Assembly (NCBI RefSeq): GCF_014831675.1
Contig: NZ_VJXY01000016.1
Span: 1 to 64,000 of the forward strand
Direction: 5' to 3'
DNA from: Komarekiella delphini-convector SJRDD-AB1
GTDB lineage: Bacteria > Cyanobacteriota > Cyanobacteriia > Cyanobacteriales > Nostocaceae
DNA: 64,000 nucleotides
Below are positions 36,316 to 44,793 of this stretch, piece by piece (positions within the stretch are counted from its first letter, which is position 1; every line of letters starts with the position of its first letter). Made by a program: the position numbers and the translations under genes. The notes beneath the pieces were generated by a model. The model did no database searches and was not told the origin of the DNA. It worked only from the letters and a program-made list of their open reading frames with translations.

Positions 36316-37113
36316 ATGATTTCTAAAACTACAATTACACCCACTGCACGCCTGGTCGAGGTATTTTCTGCCATTCAAGGGGAAGGACTGAATGTAGGGA
36401 CGCGTCAGATTTTTATTCGCTTTGCTCTTTGTGACTTGCGCTGTCACTTTTGTGACAGCGCCAACACTTGGAATGCACCCGCTACCTGTAGGATAGAGCG
36501 ATCGCCAGGACTACGCGACTTTGAAATTCACTCTAATCCTGTCTCACTACCCATATTAATAGAATTAGTTGAAAGGCAAAATCTACCTTGTCTACACGAT
36601 AGCATTAGCTTAACTGGGGGCGAACCACTTCTTCACGCTTCCTTCTTGACGGAATTTCTACCCCAAATCCGAGCCATAACTGGTCTACCTGTATACCTAG
36701 AAACTGGCGGACATCGCCCAGAACAACTCGCTATGATTCTCCCCTACTTAGACTCTGTAGGTATGGATTTCAAACTGCCTAGTGTCAGCGGTGAAAGTCA
36801 TTGGCAAGAACATGCAAAATTTCTTCAATTATGTCAAGATACGCATTTAAATGTTTTTGTCAAGATAATTGTTTCTCAAAAGACAGACCCAGGCGAGTTG
36901 GAACGCTCAGCTTTGTTGGTAGCAGGCGTGAGTCAAGACATTCCAGTATTTTTACAACCTGTTACGCCTTTGGTAGCCTCTGAACAATCCACTCAAATAC
37001 CTGTACTTGCCCCATCTCCAGAGCAAGTTTTAATGTGGCAAGCCTTAATGAAGCGGTTTGTCAAGCAAGTGCGTGTAATTCCACAGACGCATAAAATGCT
37101 CAACCAACTATAG
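36316..37113 (+). CDS. queE: 7-carboxy-7-deazaguanine synthase-like radical SAM enzyme
   Basis: The 265-residue product starts with LVEVFSAIQGEGLNVGTRQI and FIRFALCDLRCHFCDSANTW. The CxxxCxxC triad (Cys at about 38, 42, 45) binds the 4Fe-4S cluster of radical SAM enzymes. ISLTGGEPLLHASFLTEFLP and LPVYLETGGHRPEQLA follow. QueE converts carboxy-tetrahydropterin to CDG in queuosine/7-deazaguanine biosynthesis. The C-terminal QVRVIPQTHKML is typical. No other que gene is nearby. Confidence 0.93.
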   Translation: MISKTTITPTARLVEVFSAIQGEGLNVGTRQIFIRFALCDLRCHFCDSANTWNAPATCRIERSPGLRDFEIHSNPVSLPILIELVERQNLPCLHDSISLTGGEPLLHASFLTEFLPQIRAITGLPVYLETGGHRPEQLAMILPYLDSVGMDFKLPSVSGESHWQEHAKFLQLCQDTHLNVFVKIIVSQKTDPGELERSALLVAGVSQDIPVFLQPVTPLVASEQSTQIPVLAPSPEQVLMWQALMKRFVKQVRVIPQTHKMLNQL

Positions 37114-37243
37114 AAGCTTTTATGAAAAACTTGACCCACTCTTGAGACGGATTTGAGCATTGGGAAGAGTCAGTAATGCCCAATGCCCAAAGTTCGGAGG
37201 GCGGCTATTCTTCTCAACGCCACTTGCAGGATAGAGTTTCCTG

Positions 37244-37399
37244 TTGAGTTTTGATGAAAAAAGTCTGGATACTATCTTTTTCACCATTCTTGATGAAAAC
37301 TTTAATGAGTTAAATCCGAGGAAACTCAACGGCGATGCAACAATTTTTGGTCTAGGCTTTGACCCTGATAAATTTGCGATCGCCTCCGACGGGGCGTAG
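37244..37399 (+). pseudogene. Possible fragment of a longer protein-coding gene (51 codons)
   Basis: Between queE and the DUF3318 gene, a plus-strand frame reads LDTIFFTILDENFNELN and ATIFGLGFDPDKFAIASDGA, ending at TAG 37397-37399. It has a coding-like, acidic, soluble composition but begins at a stop (TAG 37232-37234) with only a weak TTG. It looks like the C-terminal scrap of a secreted or repeat-type protein. The TAG lies in GGGGCGTAGCCCAT, a dispersed repeat also present at about 55574, so the end was probably cut by it. The family is not recognised. Confidence 0.35.
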
Positions 37400-37483
37400 C
37401 CCATCGCAGTTCATGGCAATTTCTATGTTTTTAATCAAATATTTTATGGGCGGGCATTGCCCACCCAACTGACTTTCTGCTTT

Positions 37484-38128
37484 CTAAAGACCACCTTCAT
37501 TTGCAGCCCTAGATTTAGCTTTTACCTTATTGGCACTGCGTTTGAGGGCAGAGAGTCTTGCTTCATATTTAGACCGTTGGCGCTTGCTAGGAGTGTTATC
37601 AATCAGGGTTTTCAAGGCGCTACCTAAACTCTTGTAAGCATTGGGAAGGCTGTAACCAAAACGAGTTGCTAAGGCGATCGCTTTTTCGTCAGCATCGACC
37701 AATTCCGTGAGTTGCTTGCCTCCATTATTCTTTTGATAAAGTCGCCAGCCTGAGACACCACACAATGCCAAAGCTAACACTAGCAGCAATCCATCTTGTA
37801 CCCACAACTCACCGACAGCACCACCTAAACCAATCGCTAGCGCTGCCATTTCCCAACCATCTTTGGGAATTGTGTCATTTTGCACGCGGGCGACTTCATG
37901 CCAGAACAGCAAATTACGCTGATCCATTGCGAGGGCATCCCATTTCACCAGATCAATTTGAATTTCTACCTGGTCTTTACCAATTTCTTCGCTACGGATC
38001 AGGGATGGATTGACCTCAGTTGTGCCTTCAACCGTGACCCAGCTCTGCAATTCTGGCGGTAGTAAGCCTTTCAACCGCCGGAGTTCACTCATTTCCGCTT
38101 TGGCAGAGGAGGTTGCATAGGATGTCAT
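37484..38128 (-). CDS. DUF3318 family protein with two membrane helices
   Basis: The 214-residue product is of the DUF3318 family, restricted mainly to cyanobacteria. It begins with a soluble domain (ELRRLKGLLPPELQSWVTVE; RNLLFWHEVARVQNDTIPKD) resembling a peptidase-like HExx region (WHEVARV) but without the full zinc motif. Two hydrophobic segments follow (MAALAIGLGGAVGELW; GLLLVLALALCGVSGW). The C-terminus is basic (PSKRQRSKYEARLSALKRSA). It is probably a membrane protein of unknown function. Confidence 0.85.
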   Translation of the reverse strand: MTSYATSSAKAEMSELRRLKGLLPPELQSWVTVEGTTEVNPSLIRSEEIGKDQVEIQIDLVKWDALAMDQRNLLFWHEVARVQNDTIPKDGWEMAALAIGLGGAVGELWVQDGLLLVLALALCGVSGWRLYQKNNGGKQLTELVDADEKAIALATRFGYSLPNAYKSLGSALKTLIDNTPSKRQRSKYEARLSALKRSANKVKAKSRAANEGGL

Positions 38129-38205
38129 AAAATCCAGCCCTAGAAAAATTCAGTATATAGTGAGGGTATCACTTTGGAGTATAGCTATTTCAGTGATGAT
38201 CTGCC

Positions 38206-38763
38206 TCACTCGGTGGGAAAACTTCCTCGCTTTTTTCGCGCTTCCATTGCTCTTTCCAGTAGTTCTAGTAATCCTGGAGCCTCTTCCTGAATACTGAGTA
38301 ATAGTCTTTCCCCAAGTTCTAGATTTCCCGGGTCTTCACCTGTTTCCATCACTTCTTTCAGGCGAGGTATCGCTATGCTATCAACAATCTGAATTAATCC
38401 ACTCAGACAACGGTGAAACTGTCTTTCTGTGAGAATCGAGTCTTCTAGCGGAAACTCAATAATGGCACGGATTTCCCCATCGGATGGGTCATACTCCCAT
38501 TGCAACATTTTAGTTTCCCAAGAAATAGCTAGCATTGTCTGTAGGATAGCTCCCTTGTGAGGATGGTCTTGAATTCCTGCTAAAACTTGAGGGGCAAATA
38601 CCCGGAAAAATTTTCCCTCTTCATCCAACTGGACAACTATCAGGAAGTCTTCTAGGTTATCAGCTTCCACCCCTGTTATAATTCGGTCTTCTTCGTCATC
38701 AAAACGGTAGTCCCAACCAAGGTTATCTAAGTACTTGGCAATCTGTTTAAGATTAGCTCCCAT
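38206..38763 (-). CDS. Conserved cyanobacterial protein with YbjN-like fold
   Basis: The 185-residue soluble acidic protein starts KQIAKYLDNLGWDYRFDDEE and has GKFFRVFAPQVLAGIQDHPH, ILQTMLAISWETKMLQWEYD and SDGEIRAIIEFPLEDS. This alternating strand/helix pattern is that of the YbjN / type III secretion chaperone-like superfamily. It ends with a helix LLELLERAMEARKKRG. It is found near DUF3318 genes in cyanobacteria. The function is unknown; a chaperone-like or regulatory role is possible. Confidence 0.75.
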   Translation of the reverse strand: MGANLKQIAKYLDNLGWDYRFDDEEDRIITGVEADNLEDFLIVVQLDEEGKFFRVFAPQVLAGIQDHPHKGAILQTMLAISWETKMLQWEYDPSDGEIRAIIEFPLEDSILTERQFHRCLSGLIQIVDSIAIPRLKEVMETGEDPGNLELGERLLLSIQEEAPGLLELLERAMEARKKRGSFPTE

Positions 38764-39409
38764 AAAGGCCTCATAAGGAACGGTGGAGCAGCTGTTACCA
38801 GACCTAGTTTAACCTGCTAGTGGCAGTTGCTTAGGTTGGTGCGGCTACTTCTCCTCACCTAGAAGTATGCAATAGAGCTTATGCCCATTTGTTGAGATGC
38901 GATTATTCAGTTTTTACTCAGGCGAAGAACGTAGACTATGAGCAAATTTTTTAAGTATTCTCTTAACTCAATTGGACTTCTGTAGGAATCCTAGCTTGGA
39001 CTTTCCGCTACGCTGAGACTTCTATCCTTGTCATAAGTGAGTTCTCACAAATGCAAAGGACTGCTATGTGTCACGTTTATTTGATTATTTTTTTGAAAAA
39101 TTAAACAAGATTTTGCTTTGTCTATCTTAACTATTAGCAAGTTTTGTAATGTAACGAGTAAAAAATACTTAAATTATATTTAGAGTTGCCAAGTTTTTAT
39201 TTTGAGTAAAATAAAACCACTATAAATCACCTAAATTTTAATATTATCTTCAAAGTTGAATATACATAATATTGAAATAATTTTCTCTCGTCACATCAGG
39301 TTTTTGAGAAAATAAGTCAAACCTCAACCTTTGCTTTCGCAAAAACAATAAAGCACAGAACTGATAAAGTTTTATATTACAAGCATCAAATTGTTTTCAC
39401 GTAATGATT
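38764..39409 (+). other. 646-bp gene-free region before natF
   Basis: No gene is seen. The right half (39100-39400) is A/T-rich with many TTAAAT/TATAAT-like words and probably holds the natF promoter. GGACTTCTGTAGGAATCCTAG (about 38968-38988) has partial dyad symmetry. No further structured element is recognised. Confidence 0.5.
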
Positions 39410-39423
39410 GTAATGAGTAATAC
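39410..39423 (+). promoter_or_regulatory. Perfect NtcA consensus GTA-N8-TAC upstream of natF
   Basis: GTAATGAGTAATAC matches the NtcA signature GTA-N8-TAC exactly and ends 21 bp before the natF ATG. In activating promoters NtcA sites sit near -41, which would place the start of transcription at or after the ATG chosen here. Repression or a downstream start codon (ATG 39454) is therefore possible. Six fixed bases occur by chance about once per 4 kb, so this is only a candidate. Confidence 0.4.
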
Positions 39424-39444
39424 ATTTTCTGTTGTTGAGTATCT

Positions 39445-40521
39445 ATGAAGTTTATGCGTAAATCAGCTTTAATTTTAGCGATCGCACCCCTAATTTTTGC
39501 CATTACTGCTTGTGGTGGAGAGTCAGAACAAACAGCAAATACAGCCAGCACTCCCGGAACGCAAGCAACTCGAAATCGATGGAATACGGTCAAAAGTCGT
39601 GGTCAGGTCATCTGTGGTGTCAGTGGTGAAGTACCAGGGTTTAGCTTTGTAGGAAATGACGGTAAATACAGCGGCATCGATGTAGATGTGTGTCGCGCGA
39701 TCGCAGCGGCTTTGTTTGATAATCCCGATGCTGTAGAATTTCGCAATCTCAATTCCAAAGAGCGGTTTACAGCTTTGCAAACTGGGGAAGTAGACGTTCT
39801 CAGCCGTAATACTTCTTGGACACTGAGTCGTGATACCTCAGTAGGTATGGAATTTGCACCTGTAGTTTTTTACGACGGTCAAGCCATAATGGTTCGCAAA
39901 AGTAGCGGCATTAAGTCTTTAACAGATCTAAAAGACAAAGCTATCTGCGTTCAAACGGGTACTACTACCGAACAGAATTTAGCAGATCAAATGCGAAAAC
40001 GGGGCATTACCTACAAACCCGTAGTCTTTGAAGACGTTAATATTACCTTTGCAACTTATGCAGAAGGTCGTTGCGACGCGGTTACAGCAGACCGTTCAGC
40101 TTTAGTTTCACGAGGTTCGATTCTACCCAAGCCAGAAGAAAACGTGATTCTTGATGAAGTCATTTCTTCAGAACCTCTTGCACCAGCAGTTGCTAAAGGT
40201 GACACTAGGTGGGCTGATATTGTAAAGTGGGCGGTTTATTCCCTTGTAAAAGCCGAAGAGTTAGGCATTAATTCTCAGAATATCGGACAGTTTGCCAATA
40301 GTAATGACCCAGATATTAAGCGTTTTTTAGGAACAGAAGGCAACCTTGGTGAAGGACTCGGCTTAACAAACGACTTTGCGGCAAGAATAGTTAAGCACGT
40401 CGGCAACTACGCCGAGATTTATGATCGCAGCCTCGGCCCCAAGACAAAACTTAATCTAGCTCGCGGTCAAAATCAACTCTGGACTAAAGGCGGACTGCTC
40501 TATTCTCCGCCGTTTCGGTAG
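39445..40521 (+). CDS. natF: Amino-acid ABC transporter substrate-binding lipoprotein (NatF-type)
   Basis: The 358-residue product has an N-terminal lipoprotein signal (MKFMRKSALILAIAPLIFAI, then TACGG; lipobox ITAC at about residues 20-23) followed by a Thr/Ser/Gln linker. The type II periplasmic-binding core has GQVICGVSGEVPGFSFVGND, GIDVDVCRAIAAALFD, DVLSRNTSWTLSRDTSVGME and AICVQTGTTTEQNLADQM. It would capture neutral and acidic amino acids in the periplasm. With natG, natH and bgtA downstream it matches the N-II system known from Anabaena sp. PCC 7120 (NatFGH-BgtA). Confidence 0.92.
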   Translation: MKFMRKSALILAIAPLIFAITACGGESEQTANTASTPGTQATRNRWNTVKSRGQVICGVSGEVPGFSFVGNDGKYSGIDVDVCRAIAAALFDNPDAVEFRNLNSKERFTALQTGEVDVLSRNTSWTLSRDTSVGMEFAPVVFYDGQAIMVRKSSGIKSLTDLKDKAICVQTGTTTEQNLADQMRKRGITYKPVVFEDVNITFATYAEGRCDAVTADRSALVSRGSILPKPEENVILDEVISSEPLAPAVAKGDTRWADIVKWAVYSLVKAEELGINSQNIGQFANSNDPDIKRFLGTEGNLGEGLGLTNDFAARIVKHVGNYAEIYDRSLGPKTKLNLARGQNQLWTKGGLLYSPPFR

Positions 40522-40625
40522 AAGAGAGCAGGGGAGCGGAGGGGCGGAGGGGCAGAGGAGCGGAGGGGCAGAGGAGCGGAGGGGCAGGGGGGGCAGGGGA
40601 GAGAATAATTAATAATAAATGACAA
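40522..40625 (+). repeat. Purine-rich tandem repeat and ATGACAA heptamers between natF and natG
   Basis: Copies of the unit GCGGAGGGGCAGAGGA, with shorter variants, run from about 40525 to 40595 and are almost pure purine on this strand. The ATGACAA heptamer follows (40619-40640). The natG start codon (ATG 40626) lies inside this heptamer array, so the repeat supplies the first codons (ATGACAAATGACAAA). Confidence 0.75.
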
Positions 40626-41552
40626 ATGACAAATGACAAACCACCTATATGGCGTGATCAACGCTTCTGGAACATTGCTTTACAATTCATTGCTGTATTT
40701 CTAGCAACAGTTGTAGTAACAATATTGTGGAGCAACCTTAACCGTAATTTGCGGCAATTGGGGATTCAGTTCGGATTTGATTTTCTCAAGCAGCAAGCGT
40801 CTTTTGATATTGGTGAAACGCTGATTAGCTACAAACCAACTGACAGCTACAGTCGCGCTTTGTGGGTGGGACTAATTAATTCTTTGCGGATAGCGGTGGC
40901 GGGAATTATACTTACGACAATTGTGGGGATAAGTGCTGGTATCGCTCGGCTTTCTGATAACTGGCTAGTGCGGAATATCGCGATGGTTTACGTGGAAATC
41001 TTCCGCAATACGCCGTTACTACTGCAATTGCTATTTTGGTACTTTGCTGTTTTCTTAGGTTTTCCTAAGACAGAAAATAAAATTTCCCTATGGGGGTTTA
41101 TTGGCCTGAGTCAAAATGGTTTAGAACTTCCTTGGTTTACCTTGTCCCCAGAGTTTTCAGCTCTGTTATTAGGGTTAACTTTTTACACAGGTGCATTTAT
41201 TGCTGAAATTGTCCGAGGTGGGATTCAATCAGTACCTAAAGGACAATGGGAAGCAGCGCGATCGCTAGGGTTAAAACCAGGGTTAGTGATGCGGTTAGTG
41301 ATTTTTCCCCAAGCCTTGCGGGTGATCATTCCACCACTAACGAGTCAGTATCTCAACTTGACAAAAAATTCTAGTTTAGCGATTGCGATCGGCTACCCTG
41401 ATGTTTATTTTGTCGCCTCTACCACCTTTAACCAAACGGGGAGAGCAGTAGAAGTCATGTTAATGATTATTCTCACCTATCTTACCCTCAGTTTGACTAT
41501 ATCCGTAGCGATGAATTTGTTAAACCGCACCGTACAAATTCAAGAGAGATAA
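40626..41552 (+). CDS. natG: Amino-acid ABC transporter permease (NatG-type)
   Basis: The 308-residue membrane protein has a first TM segment WNIALQFIAVFLATVVVTIL and the ABC permease loop EAARSLGLKPGLVMRLVIFP (EAA motif, near residue 215). The family helices GLINSLRIAVAGIILTTIVG, MVYVEIFRNTPLLLQLLFWY and LLLGLTFYTGAFIAEIVRGG are present. The C-terminus ends with SVAMNLLNRTVQIQER. ATG 40626 is the only sensible start before RDQRFWNIAL; its first six residues (MTNDKP) come from the heptamer repeat. Confidence 0.93.
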   Translation: MTNDKPPIWRDQRFWNIALQFIAVFLATVVVTILWSNLNRNLRQLGIQFGFDFLKQQASFDIGETLISYKPTDSYSRALWVGLINSLRIAVAGIILTTIVGISAGIARLSDNWLVRNIAMVYVEIFRNTPLLLQLLFWYFAVFLGFPKTENKISLWGFIGLSQNGLELPWFTLSPEFSALLLGLTFYTGAFIAEIVRGGIQSVPKGQWEAARSLGLKPGLVMRLVIFPQALRVIIPPLTSQYLNLTKNSSLAIAIGYPDVYFVASTTFNQTGRAVEVMLMIILTYLTLSLTISVAMNLLNRTVQIQER

Positions 41553-41560
41553 CTAGGGAG

Positions 41561-41893
41561 ATGGAAAGCAGGCTCTTTAATCATAAAGTTGAGCCTTTGA
41601 GCTTCAACGATGAGCTTTTAAGGTTGACAGTTGAACCTTTAAGCATCAATGATGAGCCTTTGAGCTTCAACGATGAGCTTTTAAGGTTGACAGTTGAACC
41701 TTTAAGCATCAATGATGAGCCTTTGAGCTTCACCAATGAGCCTTTGAGCTTCAACGATGAGCTTTTAAGGTTGACAGTTGAACCTTTAAGCATCAATGAT
41801 GAGCCTTTGAGCTTCAACGATGAACCTTTAAGCTTCACCAATGAGCCTTTGAGCTTCAACGATGAGCCTTTGAGGTTGACTCTTGACTATTGA
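41561..41893 (+). repeat. 21-bp minisatellite, open as a 110-aa heptapeptide-repeat frame, inside the nat operon
   Basis: From about 41587 to 41875 the spacer is a tandem array of a 21-bp unit with two subtypes, GAGCCTTTGAGCTTCAACGAT and GAGCTTTTAAGGTTGACAGTT. The frame from ATG 41561 is open throughout and reads seven-residue units EPLSFND, ELLRLTV, EPLSIND and EPLSFTN, 14 in total, ending DY-stop. The ATG is 9 bp after the natG stop, and the frame overlaps the TTG upstream of natH. The opposite strand is also open. No known domain is present. It may be a spacer minisatellite grown from 7-bp repeats, or a small translated repeat protein. Confidence 0.7.
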
Positions 41894-41903
41894 CTCTAGA
41901 TCA

Positions 41904-43055
41904 ATGACAAATTCTAAATTATTGTGGTTGCGTAAAAATCTGTTCAGCACTTGGTACAACAGCTTATTAACTGTTGTCTGCTTAGTGTTGCTGTTTTGGG
42001 TAGTCTGGGGAATGCTAATTTGGGTAATTACTCAAGCACAATGGGCGGTAATTCAAGTTAATTTACGCTTATTTTTAGTTGGGAGATTTCCCCAAGCACT
42101 ATATTGGCGAGTTTGGATTGTACTAGCGATCGCTTCAACTTTAGGTGCATTAACTTGGGGTGTGTTTTCTGGAAAGCAACAATTAACAAGGCGTAGGGTT
42201 ACTCTATTCGCTTTAATTTTAGGCGTGATATTGGTTGTTTTGCCATTGGATTCCATATCCCGCCTCTGGTTGCTATTAATTGCAGTTTTGGTATTTGTAG
42301 GATTTTGGGTTGGGAGAAAGTTTGTTAAGGTAATAACCCCTTGGCTTTCCTTAGTCTGGTTGTTATCTTTCCCAATAATTTTGTGGTTAATTGGCGGTGG
42401 ATTTGGCTTGCAACCTGTATCTACAAATTTGTGGAACGGCTTGCTACTTACCCTGTTAATGGCAGCAGTTAGTATTGTACTTTCGTTTCCCATTGGAGTT
42501 TTACTAGCTTTAGGGCGCACGAGCAATCTGCCAGTAGTACGTTGGTTTAGTATCCTGTATATAGAAATCGTCAGGGGAGTACCACTGATTGGAATTTTAT
42601 TCCTTGCTCAAGTAATGTTGCCATTAGTTTTATCAGCAGATGTGCGTTTAGATCGGGTATTGCGAGCGATCGCTGGACTAGTTTTGTTTAGTGCTGCTTA
42701 CATGGCAGAAAACGTACGCGGTGGACTCCAAGCAATCTCGCGCGGACAGATTGAAGCTGCCAAAGCACTGGGATTAAGTACACCTTTGGTGGTTATATTG
42801 ATTGTGTTACCTCAAGCTTTACGTGCGGTTATTCCCGCGATCGTTGGTCAGTTTATCGGCTTATTTAAAGACACTTCACTATTATCTCTAGTGGGATTGG
42901 TGGAACTCACGGGTATTTCTCGTTCAATCTTGGCTCAGCCACAGTTTCTTGGTCGCTACGCAGAAGTTTATTTGTTTGTTGGATTAATTTATTGGGTATT
43001 TTGTTACTCGATGTCGTTGGCTTCTCGACGATTAGAGAGACGATTAAATAATTAA
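41904..43055 (+). CDS. natH: Amino-acid ABC transporter permease (NatH-type)
   Basis: The 383-residue permease has extra N-terminal helices (WYNSLLTVVCLVLLFWVVWG; FALILGVILVVLPLDSISRL) before the conserved core TLLMAAVSIVLSFPIGVLLA, WFSILYIEIVRGVPLIGILF and AYMAENVRGGLQAISRGQ. The EAA loop EAAKALGLSTPLVVILIVLP follows. ATG 41904 (MTNSKLLWLRKN) is chosen over TTG 41883, which lies in the minisatellite end. NatG and NatH would pair as the membrane channel. It ends 48 bp before bgtA. Confidence 0.93.
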   Translation: MTNSKLLWLRKNLFSTWYNSLLTVVCLVLLFWVVWGMLIWVITQAQWAVIQVNLRLFLVGRFPQALYWRVWIVLAIASTLGALTWGVFSGKQQLTRRRVTLFALILGVILVVLPLDSISRLWLLLIAVLVFVGFWVGRKFVKVITPWLSLVWLLSFPIILWLIGGGFGLQPVSTNLWNGLLLTLLMAAVSIVLSFPIGVLLALGRTSNLPVVRWFSILYIEIVRGVPLIGILFLAQVMLPLVLSADVRLDRVLRAIAGLVLFSAAYMAENVRGGLQAISRGQIEAAKALGLSTPLVVILIVLPQALRAVIPAIVGQFIGLFKDTSLLSLVGLVELTGISRSILAQPQFLGRYAEVYLFVGLIYWVFCYSMSLASRRLERRLNN

Positions 43056-43103
43056 AAATTAAAGTTTTTTGCACTATATTATATTATTTCGAGGTGAAAT
43101 CCC

Positions 43104-43844
43104 ATGTCAGAACAAAAACCAATAATTGTGGCTGAGGATGTTCACAAATGGTATGGTAAATTCCACGTTCTCCAGGGTGTGAGTTTGACAGTAACTCGTG
43201 GCGAAGTAGTAGTATTGATGGGGCCTTCTGGTTCAGGTAAATCGACATTTATTCGCACATTTAATGCTTTAGAAGAATACCAAAAGGGAAAAATTATTAT
43301 TGACGGCATTACCCTCAGTCATGACTTGCGAAATATTGAAGCAATTCGGCGAGAAGTGGGAATGGTATTTCAGCAATTCAATTTATTTCCTCATCTTACA
43401 GTGCTGCAAAATATCTCGTTAGCACCAATTTGGGTTAGACGATCGCCGAAGGTAAAAGCAGAAGAATTGGCAATGCAATTATTAGAAAGAGTGGGAATTT
43501 TAGAACAGGCGCAAAAATATCCAGGACAGTTATCTGGTGGACAGCAACAACGAGTTGCGATCGCTCGTGCTTTAGCTATGCAACCTAAAATTATGCTATT
43601 CGACGAACCCACCTCAGCTTTAGACCCAGAAATGGTACGAGAAGTCTTAGATGTGATGCGAAATTTAGCCCGTGATGGGATGACAATGGTAGTCGTCACC
43701 CACGAAGTTGGATTTGCTCGTGAAGTTGCCGACCGAGTTATTCTCATGGATAGCGGTACTCTCGTCGAGTCAGCTACTCCTAACGCCTTTTTCAACAACC
43801 CCAAAGAAGAAAGAACACGCAAGTTCTTGTCGCAAATTCTCTAA
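43104..43844 (+). CDS. bgtA: Amino-acid ABC transporter ATP-binding protein (BgtA-type)
   Basis: The 246-residue ATPase has Walker [10 protein letters not shown], the Q-loop in [18 protein letters not shown], signature [15 protein letters not shown], Walker [17 protein letters not shown] and the H-loop VVVTHEVG. This is the polar amino-acid (GlnQ-like) ATPase group. In Anabaena the BgtA subunit energises both the N-II (NatFGH) and Bgt basic amino-acid systems; the gene is last in the same order here. AGGTGAAA lies just before ATG 43104. Confidence 0.94.
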   Translation: MSEQKPIIVAEDVHKWYGKFHVLQGVSLTVTRGEVVVLMGPSGSGKSTFIRTFNALEEYQKGKIIIDGITLSHDLRNIEAIRREVGMVFQQFNLFPHLTVLQNISLAPIWVRRSPKVKAEELAMQLLERVGILEQAQKYPGQLSGGQQQRVAIARALAMQPKIMLFDEPTSALDPEMVREVLDVMRNLARDGMTMVVVTHEVGFAREVADRVILMDSGTLVESATPNAFFNNPKEERTRKFLSQIL

Positions 43845-43865
43845 AAATCTGCGCCACTCTGCGTT

Positions 43866-44687
43866 TCACTTCCCAGTTTTTTGTCCCACAACTTCACACC
43901 AAGTTTGAGCAAAAAATCCATCTGGGTGCTGACTCAATTCTCGTAAAGCACCACTCATCGCTTTAAGCGTAGGCATAGCCCGCCGCAGGCATCGCTCATC
44001 AGTCCACCCCTTCTCCACAACTTGATCGACCTTTTCCGAAGCCTCGATTATTAGCGCCAGATATTCTGTAGCCAAACTCAGCGGTTCATAGCACTCACAA
44101 GAAGCTGAAGCTTTGATAGTAGTAAACTCAACTTGCCGTAGTAAAGCGCGTAACTCTCTACCTACATAAGGGTTTCCAGAATTTTGCTGCTGAAGCCACT
44201 TGCAATAGGAAATTGCCTTATCCAGTTCTGGTGTAGTAGGCGCAATCAGTAACCCACCCAAATCAGGGCTACGAAGACCAACAATCCCCTCCGGTTTCAA
44301 AACCCGCCATAGTTCCCGCAATGCTTTTACAGGTTCCTGAAGATGCTCAAACAGCGCATGAGAAAACACAGCATCAAACGAGTCATCTGGGAAAGGTAGA
44401 GCATAAATGTTTCCCTCCAGGAAATTAGCATTGCTGACAGCTTGGGTTAAAGCATTTTCAGCAGCTATACGGATTTGAGAAACTTCCCGATCAATACCTG
44501 TAACCGTACCAGGGGCGATCACTTTTGCTAAACCTAGTGTGATTGTACCAGGGCCACAGCCGCAGTCCAGCAATTTCATCTCTGGACGTAGATAAGACGT
44601 GAAAAACGCAGCGTGAGTATCTACGCTTCGATTTGACATGAAATTTGTCGCATTACTTGAGTAACCTGGAGTATACTTCTCCGGCAT
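43866..44687 (-). CDS. Class I SAM-dependent methyltransferase
   Basis: The 273-residue product begins NATNFMSNRSVDTHAAFFTS and has the AdoMet-binding motif I LLDCGCGPGTITLGLAKVI (residues about 39-57). It continues GIDREVSQIRIAAENA, ALPFPDDSFDAVFSHALFEH and LRELWRVLKPEGIVGLRSPD, a Methyltransf_11-like core. The C-terminal half has two Cys-containing helices (ASASCECYEPLSLATEYLAL). The substrate is unknown. It ends 20 bp from bgtA on the opposite strand and is divergent from a LysR gene 106 bp away. Confidence 0.85.
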   Translation of the reverse strand: MPEKYTPGYSSNATNFMSNRSVDTHAAFFTSYLRPEMKLLDCGCGPGTITLGLAKVIAPGTVTGIDREVSQIRIAAENALTQAVSNANFLEGNIYALPFPDDSFDAVFSHALFEHLQEPVKALRELWRVLKPEGIVGLRSPDLGGLLIAPTTPELDKAISYCKWLQQQNSGNPYVGRELRALLRQVEFTTIKASASCECYEPLSLATEYLALIIEASEKVDQVVEKGWTDERCLRRAMPTLKAMSGALRELSQHPDGFFAQTWCEVVGQKTGK

Positions 44688-44793
44688 AGCTCTAACTACC
44701 TCTTAAATCTGTGTATAAGTATCATAAATAGGCAATTTTCAGATGTCCAATATATATTTATTAGAAATTGAGACTTATAAAATATCAAAAAAA

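Noticed and set aside
41581-41859. 92-aa minus-strand repeat frame (KLKGSS units)
   Set aside because: Antisense of the minisatellite, opposite to the operon direction, no start signal.
41561-41893. CRISPR array
   Set aside because: Repeats are directly adjacent 21-mers with no unique spacers, and no cas genes are present.
42053-42526. 157-aa minus-strand open frame
   Set aside because: Antisense of natH transmembrane segments; shows no independent signals.
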